Under the pieces are notes generated by a model. It ran no database searches, was not told the origin of the DNA, and saw only the letters and a list, made by a program, of their open reading frames with translations. The translations under genes and the position numbers were made by a program. Shown here one piece after another: positions 43,330-55,608 of a stretch of DNA of 64,000 nt (within the stretch, counting starts at the first letter, position 1; every line of letters starts with the position of its first letter). The stretch comes from Prodigiosinella confusarubida (GTDB lineage: Bacteria > Pseudomonadota > Gammaproteobacteria > Enterobacterales > Enterobacteriaceae), in NCBI RefSeq assembly GCF_002847015.1, contig NZ_CP025085.1, positions 1,240,001-1,304,000 on the forward strand. Direction: 5' to 3'.

Positions 43330-44323
43330 TACGGTTATTGATCATTTTAATGGCAAGGTTTAATGCAGTATGAAAGCTGCCTGGATCTGCTTCACCGGTG
43401 GCCGCCAGTTCAAGGGCTGTACCGTGATCGACAGAAGTACGGATGAACGGGAGTCCTAGTGTAATATTCACTGCCCGGCCAAAACCCTGATATTTCAGAA
43501 CGGGTAACCCCTGATCATGATACATCGATAGTACGGCATCGGCATGTTGCAGGTATTTAGGCTGGAATAGTGTATCCGCGGGCAGAGGGCCAATCAGTGT
43601 CATGCCAGCGCTGCGTAGTTCTTCCAGCGCCGGGATAATTATCTCCAGTTCTTCTCGTCCCATATGTCCGCCTTCACCCGCGTGTGGATTCAGGCCACAC
43701 ACGTAGATCGACGGTTGTGCGATACCAAATTTGGTATGCAGATCGTGATGCAGGATAGTTATCACTTCATGCAAACTGTCTCGGGTGATAGCAGCCGAGA
43801 CATCTTTTAGCGGCAGGTGCGTCGTCGCCAACGCGACGCGCAGTTCATCAGTTGCCAGCATCATGACTACTCGCTGGCACTGACTACGATCAGCAAAAAA
43901 TTCGGTATGCCCGGTAAACGGAATACCGGCATCATTGATGATGCCTTTATGCACCGGCCCGGTGATCAGCGCAGCAAATTCGCCATTGAGGCAACCATCA
44001 CAAGCGCGACGTAGTGTGTCGACGACATAAACACTGTTTTGTACATTCAACTGACCTGCCACGACAGTCACCGAGGTCGGCGAGGCCAGTATTGTCAAGG
44101 TCCCCGCCAGTTGTGGTTGCGCAGGTTGATCCGGCTGATAATAACGCAGCGTCAAAGGCAGGTGTAACTGCAGTGCACGGCTCAGCAGCAGATCAGGATC
44201 CGCACACACTACCAGCTCAACCGGCCATGACTGCTGGGCCAGTGTAACGATGAGATCAGGACCAATCCCGGCGGGTTCACCGGGTGTAATTACGATGCGT
44301 TCTGTCCTGTTTTCGGTAGACAT
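43322..44323 (-). CDS. pdxA: 4-hydroxythreonine-4-phosphate dehydrogenase
   Basis: 333 residues from ATG 44323, whose A is the last base of the sur[18 protein letters not shown] opens the protein. [23 protein letters not shown], metal-site region [17 protein letters not shown] and [20 protein letters not shown] are conserved. NAD-dependent oxidation in the DXP-dependent pyridoxal phosphate pathway. Tight overlaps on both sides show translational coupling within surA-pdxA-rsmA. Confidence 0.97.
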   Translation of the reverse strand: MSTENRTERIVITPGEPAGIGPDLIVTLAQQSWPVELVVCADPDLLLSRALQLHLPLTLRYYQPDQPAQPQLAGTLTILASPTSVTVVAGQLNVQNSVYVVDTLRRACDGCLNGEFAALITGPVHKGIINDAGIPFTGHTEFFADRSQCQRVVMMLATDELRVALATTHLPLKDVSAAITRDSLHEVITILHHDLHTKFGIAQPSIYVCGLNPHAGEGGHMGREELEIIIPALEELRSAGMTLIGPLPADTLFQPKYLQHADAVLSMYHDQGLPVLKYQGFGRAVNITLGLPFIRTSVDHGTALELAATGEADPGSFHTALNLAIKMINNRNE

Positions 44324-45615
44324 CAATTCTGTCCGTCGATAATTTTCACATAAGCAGAAGCGCGTTTTTCCTGCATCCAGGTTTGTGCTTCTTCGGCAAA
44401 TTTCCGGTTGAATAGCATACGATAAGCGCGCTCTTTCAGCGTCTCGTCAGTCTTGTCCACTTGACGGGTACCGAGCAATTGGATCAAATGCCAGCCAAAC
44501 GAGGTGTGCACCGGTTTGCTGATTTCGCCTTTTTTCAGCTTCATCAACGCATCGCGGAATGCCGGGTCGTACATGTCTGGAGATGACCAGCCCAGATCAC
44601 CACCCTGATTAGCGGATCCAGGATCCTGAGAAAGTAATTTGGCCTGAGCGGCAAAAGTGGTGTGGCCACTTTTGATTTGTCGAGCCACCTCTTCAAGTTT
44701 TGCCTGAGCCTGTGCATCTGTCATGACAACCGACGTTTTGAGCAGAATATGGCGGGCGTGTACTTCAGTGACGGATACATTTTTGCTTTCACCACGGATA
44801 TCATTGACCCGCAGGATATGGAAACCGACACCAGAACGGATAGGGCCGATAATCTGACCTTTCTGCGCTTGTATCAGGCTCTCGGCAAACAAGGTCGGCA
44901 ACTCCTGTAATTTTCCCCATCCCATTTGGCCGCCTTGTAGTGCATGCTGGCCAGCCGAGTAGGTAATAGCCAGCTTGCCAAAATTCGCACCTTGTTTGAT
45001 TTCTTTAATCAGTTTGTTTGCTAACGCTTCGGCTTTGTCTACCTGTGCCTGGGTTGGGTTTTCCGATAGCGGAATCAGGATGTGGCTGAGGTTTACCTCG
45101 GTATTACCACCGTTTTGACTGGCAAGCTGTTTTGCCAGTGAATCTACTTCCTGTGGCAGAATAGTGATGCGACGACGCACTTCATTGTTACGTACTTCCG
45201 CAATGGTCATATCTTTGCGGATCTTGCTGCGATAGATATCGTAGTTTATTCCTTCCTCGGCCAGACGGCTGCGCAATTGGTCAACCGACATATGGTTTTG
45301 TGTAGCGATATTGGCGATGGTACGGTCTAACTGCTCGTCTGTTATTGTGACACCCATTCTTTGCGCCATTTGCAACACGATGTTATCCATAATCAGACGT
45401 TCAAGTACCTGGTGACGTAGCGTGCTGTCATCCGGTAGCTGCTGACCTGCATCCTGTGCATTCAGTTTGACTGACTGCAGCAGCGTATTGACATCGCTTT
45501 CCAACACGACACTGTTATCCACCACAGCAACAACTTTATCGATGACTTGTGGTGCCGCAAACGCAATGTTCGTGCTCAGAGCTAGTCCGAGAACAAGCAC
45601 TTTCCAGTTCTTCAT
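44323..45615 (-). CDS. surA: Periplasmic chaperone and peptidyl-prolyl isomerase SurA
   Basis: 430 residues from ATG 45615 ([20 protein letters not shown], a signal peptide). GGGA lies 5 nt before it. ATG 45630 would add five residues. The mature protein has the N-terminal chaperone module (about 21-170), two parvulin domains (about 171-275 and 282-385, each with the VxxxHILL/GGxLGW pattern: ATELNLSHI-like [37 protein letters not shown]) and a C-terminal helix. It escorts outer-membrane proteins, including LptD encoded just upstream, to the BAM complex. Confidence 0.96.
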   Translation of the reverse strand: MKNWKVLVLGLALSTNIAFAAPQVIDKVVAVVDNSVVLESDVNTLLQSVKLNAQDAGQQLPDDSTLRHQVLERLIMDNIVLQMAQRMGVTITDEQLDRTIANIATQNHMSVDQLRSRLAEEGINYDIYRSKIRKDMTIAEVRNNEVRRRITILPQEVDSLAKQLASQNGGNTEVNLSHILIPLSENPTQAQVDKAEALANKLIKEIKQGANFGKLAITYSAGQHALQGGQMGWGKLQELPTLFAESLIQAQKGQIIGPIRSGVGFHILRVNDIRGESKNVSVTEVHARHILLKTSVVMTDAQAQAKLEEVARQIKSGHTTFAAQAKLLSQDPGSANQGGDLGWSSPDMYDPAFRDALMKLKKGEISKPVHTSFGWHLIQLLGTRQVDKTDETLKERAYRMLFNRKFAEEAQTWMQEKRASAYVKIIDGQN

Positions 45616-45713
45616 ACCTTTCCCATTCATTTCATCCGCGCGGGGCGGGTTAAAAGTTTAATGTCCACTGGCGTTAGACGCTTACCGTGGCCAGAGTTCC
45701 CAGCTTTATAACA

Positions 45714-48074
45714 TTAGAAAGCACGCTGGTAAGGTAAAATTCCGGTGCCCAGCATTTTTTGCGAGCCCAGACTGTAGTCACTACTTAAGCCGCGTAACTC
45801 AACGTTAAACGATATTTTGTTATCATAAACACTACTATTTTTTGAACTGTTCCATTGCGTTATTTTACGTTCATAGCCGACATTGACCGCCCAGCAACAG
45901 GTACTGTACTGCAACCCTAGCAATTGGTCAGCTGGTTGGCTGGCTTTGGTATCGTAATAATACGCGCCAACAATTGACCAACGTCCGGCAATCGGCCAAC
46001 TGGCTGTTACCCCGACCTGAGAAATCTCTTGCTGGAAACTCGAACTGGAAGTCGTAGACAGCATGGCCTGAATATATTCCGGGCTGGCGTAGCGGTAATT
46101 CAATTGAAACATCCGTTCGCTGTCGCTGCGGTATTCGAGTACTGCATCACCTACGGTGAAGTTATTCAACCGGGCATCGTATTGTAACCCTCCGCGAACT
46201 CCCCAGTTGTCAGCGAATTTCCAGTAACTGTCACCGGCCCATACCAGGCTGCCAGTATCGGTATTACTATCAAGTTCCGAGCTGTGATCGCCAGTACGGG
46301 AAGGAGAAAAGTAATAGATTTCTCCAATGGACGCATTAAAGCGTTCGACTAGTGCACTGTCATACAGGCGGGTTGTCACACCGGTAGCTATCTGGTTTGC
46401 CGAGGCGATGCGATCCAGGCCGCTATAGGTACGATCACGGAACAAGCCAGCGTAATCGGCTTGCAGCAACGTAGAGTCATAGGAGCGGATATCATCTTGA
46501 TTACGGTAAGGAATGTACAGGTACTGTGTCCGGGGTTCCAGTGTCTGGGTATAACCTTTCGCCCAATCCATATCCCGCTCAAACACCATTTTGCCATCTA
46601 CCTTGAACTGGGGCAGTACACGGTTGACAGAACCTTTCAGCTGATTATCAGGGTTATCCTGGTTATAACTCGCCAGATTATTTTGCTGATAATGCGTCGC
46701 CATCAGCTTGGTTTCGGTATTCAGACTGCCCCACCGGTTGGAAAGCGGCAGATCGATCGTTGGCTCAAAATGTAAACGTATAGCATCTGGAAGGCTGGGA
46801 TTCACGTTGGTGAATTTCACCGCCTGCCCATAAAGATGCATATCGAAAGGCCCAATATCATTCTGGTAATAATTGATATCAAGCTGTGGTTCGGCACGGT
46901 AGACGTCGTTATTCGCGGTACTGCTGAAGATCTGGTATTGCCGGGTTGATAGGGTGGCATTCCAGTTACGGTTAGCATAGCCCAGGCTGAATTTCTGTGT
47001 GGCATAGCCATCGGTGGTGGAGCCGTATAGCGAATCCAGATCGGTGAAATAGTACAGATCACTGACCTTGGTATAGTCGGCGTTGAAACGCCAGACTTGA
47101 TCCATTACACCAGCGTGCCGCCAATAGAACAGCCAGCGGGTGTCATTGCCGTCTTTGGCATATTTACCAGATTGAGTATCATTCTTGTACTGTTTGTCGT
47201 CCGGTAGCCAATCGAATTCGACCAGGCCAGTACCGGGTGTGGTCAGATAACGAAATTCGGTCTGCCACTGCGTTCCGCGGTTGGTCTGCAGATGTGGTGT
47301 GATCGTGGCGTCGTAGTTAGGTGCAATATTCCAGTAATAAGGCGTAATCAGCTCAAAGCCGTTGCTACTGCCGTATTTTGCATTGGGGACCAGGAAACCC
47401 GAACGGCGTTTATCACCTATTGGAAGCTGTAAATAAGGGCTGTAGAACACCGGAACACCCGCAATGCGAAAACGGGCATTCCAGATTTCGGCAACTTGTT
47501 CTTGGCGGTCATGGATCACTTCCGAGCCGGCGACACTCCAGCTATCATCACCCGGCAGACATGAGGTAAAGGTGCCATTTTCCAAAATGGTATAGCGATT
47601 ATTATCACGCAATTTCATTTCGTCAGCATCGCCGCGTCCCTGACGGCCTACCATTTGATAGTTACCATCATATACGTTGGTGTCTTTGGTATTGAGGTTA
47701 GACCAGGCTCGGGGGCCTTTCAGAATGACCTGATTATCATCGTAACGCACGTTGCCTGTTGCCGTCACAGTACGTATCGGTTCGGTTTTACCGGCTCCTT
47801 GCGTTTGATTCAACTCCACCTGTTGGGCGTTGAGAACACTGTTCCCTTGCTCAACATTGACATCGCCATTGAAAATAGCATTGTTGGGGTAGTTCGCTTG
47901 CGCTTGATCCGCTTGAATATGCACCGGCAGTTGGTTGGTATCGCCGGACACGAGCGGGCGATTATAAACAGGTACGCCCAGCATGCACTGTGAGGCGAGG
48001 TCAGCCAGAGCGTTCTGACTATAAAGCGCCGACCAGATTAATGAGGCCAGCAAGGTTGGGAGACTTTTTTTCAT
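45714..48074 (-). CDS. lptD: LPS-assembly outer-membrane protein LptD
   Basis: 786 residues from ATG 48074 ([20 protein letters not shown]...); twelve extra upstream codons are open but not conserved. Signal peptide, N-terminal OstA/beta-jellyroll domain (about 50-220) and a C-terminal beta-barrel ending in F. The four cysteines of the conserved disulfide network are present (SQCML, FTSCLPG, and the adjacent pair in YSTCCWAV). With the lipoprotein LptE it inserts LPS into the outer leaflet. It heads the surA-pdxA-rsmA-apaGH series, and SurA is needed for its folding. Confidence 0.97.
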   Translation of the reverse strand: MKKSLPTLLASLIWSALYSQNALADLASQCMLGVPVYNRPLVSGDTNQLPVHIQADQAQANYPNNAIFNGDVNVEQGNSVLNAQQVELNQTQGAGKTEPIRTVTATGNVRYDDNQVILKGPRAWSNLNTKDTNVYDGNYQMVGRQGRGDADEMKLRDNNRYTILENGTFTSCLPGDDSWSVAGSEVIHDRQEQVAEIWNARFRIAGVPVFYSPYLQLPIGDKRRSGFLVPNAKYGSSNGFELITPYYWNIAPNYDATITPHLQTNRGTQWQTEFRYLTTPGTGLVEFDWLPDDKQYKNDTQSGKYAKDGNDTRWLFYWRHAGVMDQVWRFNADYTKVSDLYYFTDLDSLYGSTTDGYATQKFSLGYANRNWNATLSTRQYQIFSSTANNDVYRAEPQLDINYYQNDIGPFDMHLYGQAVKFTNVNPSLPDAIRLHFEPTIDLPLSNRWGSLNTETKLMATHYQQNNLASYNQDNPDNQLKGSVNRVLPQFKVDGKMVFERDMDWAKGYTQTLEPRTQYLYIPYRNQDDIRSYDSTLLQADYAGLFRDRTYSGLDRIASANQIATGVTTRLYDSALVERFNASIGEIYYFSPSRTGDHSSELDSNTDTGSLVWAGDSYWKFADNWGVRGGLQYDARLNNFTVGDAVLEYRSDSERMFQLNYRYASPEYIQAMLSTTSSSSFQQEISQVGVTASWPIAGRWSIVGAYYYDTKASQPADQLLGLQYSTCCWAVNVGYERKITQWNSSKNSSVYDNKISFNVELRGLSSDYSLGSQKMLGTGILPYQRAF

Positions 48075-48260
48075 ACGCGGTATCAGGTGTTCCGTCATCA
48101 AAGGCGTCATGCCGGCAAACGGTCAGAGACTATATCACTCATTGGCGTAGTGCCAGTGCTAAATCCCCACCGTTTTCTATGAGCTGCCGTTAGGAGCAAA
48201 GATAAATGACAGGTATGATAAAGCAATTTTTAACCGACGGCATGGGGATTTGAGGAGTAT

Positions 48261-49121
48261 ATGCGGTATTGGGGAAAGTTGCTGGGGCTGACACTGGGTA
48301 TGGTATCGAGTGGCGGCATCGGTGGAGTGATTATGGGGCTGCTGCTGGGTCATTTATTTGACAGAGTCCGTTCATCCCGTCGACGCGACTTTTTTTCTGC
48401 ACAATCCAGCCGCCAGGCACTGTTTTATCTGACGACTTTTCAGGTAATGGGCCATCTGACCAAGTCAAAAGGTCGGGTTACCGAGGCGGATATCCAGATT
48501 GCCACCCAAATGATGGACCGCCTGGCGTTATATGGTGAAGATAGAGCCTCGGCCCAGCGAGCGTTTCGTGAAGGCAAGGCGAGCCAGTTTCCACTGCGAA
48601 CCCGACTGCGTAAACTGCGTGATGTGTGTATCGGCCGCTTTGATCTGGTACGGATGTTTTTGGAAATTCAGTTGCAGGTGGCTTTTGTTGATGGTGCGCT
48701 GCACCCGAGTGAGCGGCGGTTGTTATATGTGTTTGCCGATGAACTGGGTGTCACCCGGGAACAATTTGAGTTGTTCATGCGGTCGATCGAGCGGGGGACT
48801 CATCAGTCCAGGCAGAATGACAATGCCTATCAGTCCCGGTCAAATGGGAAATCTTATCAGCGTCGTGGTCAGTCCTATGGACAGCGTCCTCCCATCACAT
48901 CACCTGGGGTCAGTATTGAAAGCGCCTGTCGCATGCTGGGGGTACGCAGTAGTGACGATGCCACTACGGTAAAACGGGCTTATCGAAAACTGATGAGTGA
49001 GCACCATCCTGACAAGATGATGGGAAAAGGGTTGTCGCCACGAATGATAGAAATTGCCAAGCGCAAAGCGCAAGATATTCAAGCCGCCTACGAATTTCTC
49101 AAAACGAATAAATTTTCCTAA
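48261..49121 (+). CDS. djlA: Membrane-anchored J-domain co-chaperone DjlA
   Basis: 286 residues. One N-terminal membrane segment (about 7-31, glycine-rich LGLTLGMVSSGGIGGVIMGLLLG) acts as dimerising anchor. A TerB-like helical domain (about 50-180), a polar Gln/Ser/Arg linker (about 182-218) and a C-terminal J domain (about 222-286, HHPDK motif) follow. It recruits DnaK at the inner membrane; overproduction in E. coli induces capsule through Rcs. It is divergent from lptD as in E. coli. Confidence 0.96.
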   Translation: MRYWGKLLGLTLGMVSSGGIGGVIMGLLLGHLFDRVRSSRRRDFFSAQSSRQALFYLTTFQVMGHLTKSKGRVTEADIQIATQMMDRLALYGEDRASAQRAFREGKASQFPLRTRLRKLRDVCIGRFDLVRMFLEIQLQVAFVDGALHPSERRLLYVFADELGVTREQFELFMRSIERGTHQSRQNDNAYQSRSNGKSYQRRGQSYGQRPPITSPGVSIESACRMLGVRSSDDATTVKRAYRKLMSEHHPDKMMGKGLSPRMIEIAKRKAQDIQAAYEFLKTNKFS

Positions 49122-49257
49122 CCAGTGATGTTTCCTCAATAGTAGGTTTCCTGCGGTGTTTCTTTTTTCTCTCCCTGATTTATGTCGTGCTATGGCTTTA
49201 TGTTTGCAGTAACCCCGAAATATGCTTTTATCACCGTGTTTCCCATGACAAAAAAAG

Positions 49258-49914
49258 TTAAAAATCGGCTTCACAACGAAAGTGCATCGGAGTGAGAAAT
49301 GCCGGATGAGTGATGCACAATTCCTGGGCGTGCAGTAACAGGCGTGGTGCCAACGCTTTGGCTGCTGGATGGGCATAAAAGCCATCTCCCAGAATAGGGT
49401 GTCCCAAGGCCAGCATATGAACCCGTAATTGGTGAGAACGCCCGGTGATAGGCATCAGTTTAACCCGTGTGGTGCCATCGTCGTCGCGCGCCAGTACCTG
49501 ATATTCAGTTTGTGCTGCCTTGCCTTGTTCAAAACAGACTTTTTGCTTCGGGCGGTTCGGCCAGTCGCAAATCAACGGGAGGTCCACCATGCCTTCATCC
49601 TGTTCCAGGGTTCCCCAAACACGGGCGAGGTAAGATTTCTTTGGCTCACGCTCGCGAAACTGGCGTTTTAGTTCCCGCTCTGCCGCTTTGTTCAGGGCAA
49701 CCACCATCACACCACTGGTCGCCATATCCAGACGATGCACCGATTCGGCTTGCGGAAAATCAGCCTGAATACGGCTCATGATACTGTCTTTGTGCTCCGG
49801 CGCACGGCCAGGGACGGATAGCAGTCCGCTAGGTTTGTTGACCACCATAATGTGCTGGTCCTGATACAGGATGTGCAGCCAGGGATCTGCGGGGGGATTA
49901 TAAGGTTCCATCAA
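49258..49914 (-). CDS. rluA: Dual-specificity pseudouridine synthase RluA
   Basis: 218 residues. The RluA-family motif VHRLDMATSGVMVVALNK carries catalytic Asp (D63). VNKPSGLLSVPGR and GRSHQLRVHMLALGHPILGD are also intact. There is no N-terminal S4 domain, as expected for RluA. It makes pseudouridine 746 in 23S rRNA and 32 in several tRNAs. It lies downstream of rapA on the same strand; the 140-bp gap contains a strong hairpin. Confidence 0.96.
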   Translation of the reverse strand: MMEPYNPPADPWLHILYQDQHIMVVNKPSGLLSVPGRAPEHKDSIMSRIQADFPQAESVHRLDMATSGVMVVALNKAAERELKRQFREREPKKSYLARVWGTLEQDEGMVDLPLICDWPNRPKQKVCFEQGKAAQTEYQVLARDDDGTTRVKLMPITGRSHQLRVHMLALGHPILGDGFYAHPAAKALAPRLLLHAQELCITHPAFLTPMHFRCEADF

Positions 49915-49949
49915 GGCTCCAGACGGCTACAACGTTTTATAATAGAACA

Positions 49950-49973
49950 CACGGGGATGAGTTCATCCCCGTG
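49950..49973 (-). terminator. Hairpin between rapA and rluA
   Basis: A perfect 11-bp stem, CACGGGGATGA (49950-49960) with TCATCCCCGTG (49963-49973), around only 2 bases. On the minus strand it is followed by TGTTCTATTATAAAA, so it may terminate or attenuate rapA transcripts before rluA. Confidence 0.55.
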
Positions 49974-50054
49974 GTAGGCCCGGGTATCCGACGGCAACCG
50001 GTGGATCATCAGCCGCGGTAAAGGCATTATCGTTTTAGCGCGCTGATAATACAT

Positions 50055-52958
50055 TTACTGGTGAGAAACCACCACCAGACGGATTGCATCCAGACGCCAG
50101 TTGGCCTGTTGTAGGTTGCTTAATACTTGTTCTCGCTGGGTTTCCAGCGCCTGCAACTCATCATCGCGGATGTTGGGGTTAACCGCTTTTAGCGCTTCCA
50201 GACGTTCCAGTTCACGGCGTAACTGTTGATCGGCATGGTGTTGGGCATCGGTAATGAGCTGGCGTGCGTGTACTTCTACCAATGGCTCCGCTTTTTGCAG
50301 CATGTCGTGGACTTCCGCCTGTACCGCATTTACCAATTTGCTGGATGTATGACGATTCACGGCATTCAACTGACGGTTGAAACTTTCGAACTCCACCTGC
50401 GCAGCCAGATTCGTCCCTTTACGATCCATCAGCAGACGTACCGGGGTCGGTGGCAGAAAGCGAGTTAACTGGAGTTTTTTCGGTGCCTGGGCTTCTACCA
50501 CATAGACCAGTTCCGCCAGCAGTGTGCCTACCGGTAACGCTTTGTTCTTCAACAGAGAAACGGCACAACTTCCGGTTTCCCCGGACAGGATCAGATCCAG
50601 CCCGTTGCGAATCAGCGGATGTTCCCAACTGATGAACTGAGCGTCTTCACGGGATAACGCCTGTTCCCGGTCGAAAGTGATAGTGCAGCCATCCTGCGGG
50701 AGTCCGGGAAAATCCGGCACCAGCATATGATCGGACGGCGTTAGTATGATCATATTGTCACTGCGGTCTTCCTGATGAATCCCGATAATATCGAACAGAT
50801 TGAGTGCGAAGTTTACCAGATTGACGTCGTTGTCCTGCTCGGCGATCGCCTGGCACAGTTCCTGCGCCTGTTCACCACCGTTGGAGTGCATTTCCAACAG
50901 TCGATCACGGCCTTGTTCCAGTTGCTGCTTAAGCGCTTCATGCTGCTGGCGGCAGGCGCTGATAAACTCTTCCAGCCCTTCCGGTTCACCCGGTGTCGTC
51001 AGCCGGGTTATCAGCTGTTCATAGTGGCTGTCATAAATGGTGCGTCCGGTAGGGCAGGTATGCTCAAAGGCATCCAGACCTTCGTGATACCAGCGTACCA
51101 GCAACGCTTGTGCGGTATTTTCCAGATAAGGCACCAGAATCTGGATTTCCTGCGTCTGACCGATACGGTCCAGACGCCCGATACGTTGTTCCAGCAGATC
51201 CGGGTTGAAGGGGAGATCAAACATGACAAGATGGCTGGCAAACTGGAAGTTGCGACCTTCTGAGCCGATTTCCGAACAGATCAGCACCTGCGCGCCTTCT
51301 TCTTCAGAAGCAAAATAGGCGGCGGCCCGGTCACGTTCCAGAATAGACAATCCTTCGTGGAAGACGGCGGCCCGGATAGCTTCACGGGTGCGTAATACCT
51401 GTTCCAGTTGTAACGCGGTGGCGGCCTGAGCGCAAATCACCAGCACTTTTTTGTCCCGGTGAGTGGTCAGATAGTTGAGCAGCCATTCCACGCGCGGATC
51501 GAAGCTCCACCAGGTTGCATTTTCATCTTCAAACTGCTGGTAGATCTGTTCCGGATAGAGCATATCCCGGGCGCGGGATTCTGGGGTTTTCCCCGCGTTC
51601 ATGATATCGGACACTTTGATGGCGGTTTGATATTGCGCCGGCAGCGGAAGTTTAATCTGATGCAGTACCCGCTGTGGGAAGCCCTTTACTCCCTGACGAG
51701 TATTGCGGAACAGTACGCGGCTGGTGCCGTGACGATCCATCAGCATCGTGATCAGTTCGTGGCGGGCCTGTTCCCGATCTTCGCTATCGCTGTTGATAGA
51801 TTTCAGTAAGGGTTCAATGTCTTGCTCGCCCAGTAACTCACTCAAGGCGTTCAGTTCGGCGGAACTGGCTTTGTTACCGGCCAATAGCAGAGTGACGGCA
51901 TCGGCCACCGGGCGATATTGCTGTTGCTCGGCGATAAATTCGTGATAGTCGTGAAACCGGTTTGGATCCAGCAGTCGCAGACGGGCAAAGTGGCTCTCCT
52001 GACCTAGCTGTTCCGGTGTCGCCGTTAGCAATAATACCGCCGGAGTAGCGCTGGCCAGATGCTCAATCGCTTGATATTCCGGGCTGGGTGCCGCTTCGCT
52101 CCAGACCAGATGGTGGGCTTCATCCACAACCAGCAAGTCCCAGTGGGCATGCAGTAGTTGCCCAAACCGTGTGGCATTGCGCTGTACAAAACCCAGCGAA
52201 CAAATAATTAATTGCTCTGTTTCAAAGGGGTTGTCGCTATCCAGCCTGGCTTCGGCATAGCGTTCATCGTCAAACAGTGAAAACAGTAGATTGAAGCGGC
52301 GGAGCATTTCTACCAGCCACTGATGTTGCAGCGTTTCCGGTACCACAATAAGTACGCGCTCAGCCCGGCCTGCTAACAGTTGTTGGTGAATGATCATACC
52401 GGCTTCGATAGTTTTCCCCAGACCAACTTCGTCCGCCAGTAGTACGCGTGGAGCATGTCGCTGTCCTACTTCACGGGCAATATGCAACTGATGAGGAATC
52501 AGGCTGGCACGCATCCCGCGCAGACCACCCCAGGGTTGCAGCGCCTGCTCATGCTGATGATTGCGGGCGCGGTAACGCAATGCAAAGCGATCCATGCGAT
52601 CGATCTGTCCGGCGAACAGGCGATCCTGTGGTTTGTTGAATGTGAGTTTGCTATCAAGAAAAACTTCCCGCAGCTCGACCGGGCTATCGTCATCCAGTCG
52701 ACGACCCACATAGGTACGCAGACCATTTTCATCGCGGATATCGTCTATCCGCAGTTGCCAGCCCTCATGGCCGGTGATGGTATCACCAGGGTTGAACATC
52801 ACTCGGGTGATCGGGGCATCACTTCTGGAATAGAGGCGGTTCTCACCGCTGGCAGGGAAGATCAGGGTAACCATCCGGGCATCTACTGCCACTACGGTTC
52901 CCAATCCCAGTTCGCTTTCTGTATCGCTGATCCAGCGTTGACCAAGTGTAAAAGGCAT
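50055..52958 (-). CDS. rapA: RNA polymerase-associated ATPase RapA (HepA)
   Basis: 967 residues, Swi2/Snf2 family. N-terminal Tudor-like domains (about 1-105, [20 protein letters not shown]) are followed by the helicase core: [18 protein letters not shown] (Walker A), [10 protein letters not shown] (DEAH), LLLTATPEQ and the C-terminal [37 protein letters not shown]. It binds RNA polymerase and promotes recycling of stalled enzyme. Placed between rluA and polB, all on the minus strand, as in E. coli. Confidence 0.98.
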   Translation of the reverse strand: MPFTLGQRWISDTESELGLGTVVAVDARMVTLIFPASGENRLYSRSDAPITRVMFNPGDTITGHEGWQLRIDDIRDENGLRTYVGRRLDDDSPVELREVFLDSKLTFNKPQDRLFAGQIDRMDRFALRYRARNHQHEQALQPWGGLRGMRASLIPHQLHIAREVGQRHAPRVLLADEVGLGKTIEAGMIIHQQLLAGRAERVLIVVPETLQHQWLVEMLRRFNLLFSLFDDERYAEARLDSDNPFETEQLIICSLGFVQRNATRFGQLLHAHWDLLVVDEAHHLVWSEAAPSPEYQAIEHLASATPAVLLLTATPEQLGQESHFARLRLLDPNRFHDYHEFIAEQQQYRPVADAVTLLLAGNKASSAELNALSELLGEQDIEPLLKSINSDSEDREQARHELITMLMDRHGTSRVLFRNTRQGVKGFPQRVLHQIKLPLPAQYQTAIKVSDIMNAGKTPESRARDMLYPEQIYQQFEDENATWWSFDPRVEWLLNYLTTHRDKKVLVICAQAATALQLEQVLRTREAIRAAVFHEGLSILERDRAAAYFASEEEGAQVLICSEIGSEGRNFQFASHLVMFDLPFNPDLLEQRIGRLDRIGQTQEIQILVPYLENTAQALLVRWYHEGLDAFEHTCPTGRTIYDSHYEQLITRLTTPGEPEGLEEFISACRQQHEALKQQLEQGRDRLLEMHSNGGEQAQELCQAIAEQDNDVNLVNFALNLFDIIGIHQEDRSDNMIILTPSDHMLVPDFPGLPQDGCTITFDREQALSREDAQFISWEHPLIRNGLDLILSGETGSCAVSLLKNKALPVGTLLAELVYVVEAQAPKKLQLTRFLPPTPVRLLMDRKGTNLAAQVEFESFNRQLNAVNRHTSSKLVNAVQAEVHDMLQKAEPLVEVHARQLITDAQHHADQQLRRELERLEALKAVNPNIRDDELQALETQREQVLSNLQQANWRLDAIRLVVVSHQ

Positions 52959-53141
52959 AAATTCTAAGCTCGATACTCATCGTTGTCGGAGAATGTAAGG
53001 TGATTCTTACTTTTTGTTGCCTGCCTGGAGGGCGTATCTCGGGCAATACACTACCTGTCATGCGCGACAGACGTCCCGTCAGGCACGACCCTTCTCGCAG
53101 TGCGTGGGTTTTCTTTCAGAAAGGGCGCTATGGTAATGGAT

Positions 53142-53159
53142 GGTGACACGTTCGTCACC
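53142..53159 (-). terminator. Short hairpin after polB
   Basis: GGTGAC (53142-53147) with GTCACC (53154-53159) and a 6-nt loop, about 20 nt past the polB stop on the minus strand. No T-run, so it is only a possible terminator in the 222-bp polB-rapA gap. Confidence 0.35.
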
Positions 53160-53180
53160 TGCCAAACGTCTTTCGGGCCA

Positions 53181-55547
53181 TTAAAATAGTCCCAGTTGTC
53201 CGGTAATCAATGTGGAAAACTCATCGTGCAAGAACGGTAGGATGGCATCAGCTATCGGCTGTAACTGCTTTTCCATATAGTGCTGATAATCCAGTGGGGA
53301 ATGCCGTGTTTCCAGTGGCTCCGGACCATTTACTGTCATAACGTAGCTGATCCAACCTCCCGTCTGGTATTGCAATGGACGCCCTAATCGGCGGTTATAG
53401 TCATCGGCCATTTTCGCGGCTCGCGCATGAGGCGGCACATTGCGTTGATAGTCGTTTAGATTACGACGTAACCGTTTACGGTAAACCAGCAGTTCATCAT
53501 AGTCTCCGTTCAGGGTTTTGCTGACATATTCCCGTATCCATTCCTGATAAGATTGGCGCTGAAAAATGCGCCAATAGAGCTGTTGTTGGAACTGTTGCGC
53601 CAGTGGTGTCCAGTCGGATCGGACGGTTTCCAGTCCTTTAAACACGATTTGCTCACCCTGCGCCGTGTGCGTCAGGCCGGCATAACGTTTTTTGCTGCCT
53701 TGCTCCGCTCCCCGGATGGTGGGCATCAGAAAACGGCAGAAGTGCGTTTCATACTCCAGTTCCAGCGCGCTGGTCAACCCATGTGTCTGGTTCAGATGCT
53801 GTTGCCACCATTGATTAACGTATTGTACCAGTGTCTTGCCAATAGCATCGGCTTCTTCTTCACTGTGAGCCCGATTAAGCCACACAAAGGTAGAATCGGT
53901 ATCGCCATAAATCACCTGATAACCCCTGGACTCAACCAGTATGCGTGTTTGCTGCATAATTTCATGACCACGCAAGGTAATAGACGAAGCTAGTCGCGGA
54001 TCGAAAAAGCGGCAGCCGCTGGCGCCTAGCACACCATAAAAGGCATTCATGATAATTTTCAGCGCCTGGGATAAGGGGGCATTCCCGGTACGTTTGGCCA
54101 CATCCCGCCCTTGCCAGATGTGATCGACAATCGCGGGCAGACAATGCTGATCCCGTGAAAACCAGGCTCCCCGGAAACCGGCGACTGCGTGTTGTTCATC
54201 CGGTTGCTGCATACCGACCACCAGTCCCACTGGATCGATGAGAAAAGTGCGGATAATCGAGGGATAAAGGCTTTTATAATCCAGCACCAGTACCGAATCA
54301 TACAGGCCGGGACGGGAGTCCATCACGTAACCGCCGGGGCTGGCCTCGGGGGCGATTTCTCCCAGATTGGGCGCGACAAAACCGGCACGGTGCATACGTG
54401 GCAGGTAAAGGTGCGTGAACGCCGCCACTGAGCCACCATTACGATCTGCCGCCAGACCGGTGACGCTGGCTCTCTCCAGCAGAAACGGTAACAAACGGGT
54501 CTTTTCAAAAATACGGGTAACCAGTTCACAGTCTTTCAGATTGTAGTATGCCAGCGCGGGTTTGTTCTCGGCGAAGCGCTGGTCGATTTCATCCATGCGT
54601 TGATAGGGGTTGTTGATGGCTTTCCCTTCCCCCAACAGGGATTGTGCTACAAATTCCAGACTGAACGAGGCGAAGTTCCAGGTGGCGGATTTTAGTGCTT
54701 CGATGCCATCGACGATCAACCGTCCTGGCGCGCTGGCAAAAAAATGTCCCTGTTTGTAGCCATGTTCCCGCCACTCCAGTTCGCGGTTTCCCCGACCCAG
54801 CCGTAGCGGAATACGGTAGCGTTCAGCGTGTTTTTGCAAGACCCGCAGATCAAACTGCACCAGACTCCAGCCGATGATCATGTCCGGGTCATAGTGTTGT
54901 ATCCATTGATTGAGTTTTTCCAGCAATTGCGGTCGGCTGGCGACATACTCCAGCGTAACGTCTTTTGCGTCATCCGGATTGCCATTCGGTGGCCCCAGCA
55001 TAAATACCTGACGCTGCCCACACCCTTCCAGACCAATGCAATAAAGTTCGCCATTTCGGTTGGTCTCAATATCCAAAGATACCAGGGTGAGTTGGGGACG
55101 ATAGGTGGGATCCGGCTTCATTTTCACCTGATCGATAAGCCCGGATGCGGTAGTTTCGCCGCTGAACCAGACCGGCGCGGTGATGAAACGCTCCATCAGA
55201 AAACGTTCCGGTGGGCGGATGTCGGCTTCATATACGGTAATACCGGCTTCCTGTAGCTGTTTTCCCAGTCGCAGCAGTTGTCGGTATTGGCGACAATACA
55301 ACCCCAGCAGGGGTTCATGGTGGAAACTTTTCAGTTCCAGTGGCCGGAGTTGCCAGTGTTTTTCGCCGGCCAGCAACGCGGTGGCCTGTGCCTGATGTTG
55401 TGCCGGAATAAAGGCTACTGCCTGTTGCAATGGCAGACGTACTTGCTGTGGTCCGGATTCGGTAGCCAGCCAGAATTCGACTTGAATACCGGCGGAGGTA
55501 TCCTGCCAATGACGGGTAAGCACAAAGCCCTGACAAGCCTGAGACAC
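53181..55547 (-). CDS. polB: DNA polymerase II (family B)
   Basis: 788 residues, near the E. coli length. The 3'-5' exonuclease starts at [21 protein letters not shown] (about 153-173) with [16 protein letters not shown] as Exo II. Polymerase motif A is [18 protein letters not shown], motif B is [21 protein letters not shown], and motif C is [12 protein letters not shown] with both catalytic aspartates. It is a high-fidelity translesion and repair polymerase induced by SOS in E. coli. A degenerate LexA-box candidate lies 46 bp upstream. Confidence 0.98.
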   Translation of the reverse strand: MSQACQGFVLTRHWQDTSAGIQVEFWLATESGPQQVRLPLQQAVAFIPAQHQAQATALLAGEKHWQLRPLELKSFHHEPLLGLYCRQYRQLLRLGKQLQEAGITVYEADIRPPERFLMERFITAPVWFSGETTASGLIDQVKMKPDPTYRPQLTLVSLDIETNRNGELYCIGLEGCGQRQVFMLGPPNGNPDDAKDVTLEYVASRPQLLEKLNQWIQHYDPDMIIGWSLVQFDLRVLQKHAERYRIPLRLGRGNRELEWREHGYKQGHFFASAPGRLIVDGIEALKSATWNFASFSLEFVAQSLLGEGKAINNPYQRMDEIDQRFAENKPALAYYNLKDCELVTRIFEKTRLLPFLLERASVTGLAADRNGGSVAAFTHLYLPRMHRAGFVAPNLGEIAPEASPGGYVMDSRPGLYDSVLVLDYKSLYPSIIRTFLIDPVGLVVGMQQPDEQHAVAGFRGAWFSRDQHCLPAIVDHIWQGRDVAKRTGNAPLSQALKIIMNAFYGVLGASGCRFFDPRLASSITLRGHEIMQQTRILVESRGYQVIYGDTDSTFVWLNRAHSEEEADAIGKTLVQYVNQWWQQHLNQTHGLTSALELEYETHFCRFLMPTIRGAEQGSKKRYAGLTHTAQGEQIVFKGLETVRSDWTPLAQQFQQQLYWRIFQRQSYQEWIREYVSKTLNGDYDELLVYRKRLRRNLNDYQRNVPPHARAAKMADDYNRRLGRPLQYQTGGWISYVMTVNGPEPLETRHSPLDYQHYMEKQLQPIADAILPFLHDEFSTLITGQLGLF

Positions 55548-55592
55548 CGTTATCGCCCTTTGTCGGAGGAAAAGAAGAGTATATCTGAAAGT

Positions 55593-55608
55593 ATGGTTAT
55601 TTATACAG
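55593..55608. promoter_or_regulatory. Degenerate LexA (SOS) box candidate upstream of polB
   Basis: ATGG-TTATTTAT-ACAG has the CTGT-N8-ACAG layout with an AT-rich spacer, but one half site has only two of four consensus bases. It sits 46 bp before the polB start, where E. coli polB has its LexA site. Confidence 0.4.

Noticed and set aside
48111-48180. Possible sigma-E promoter for lptD
   Set aside because: A TCTGA element is visible on the minus strand, but the -35 GGAACTT is poor and spacing is off, so it was not annotated.
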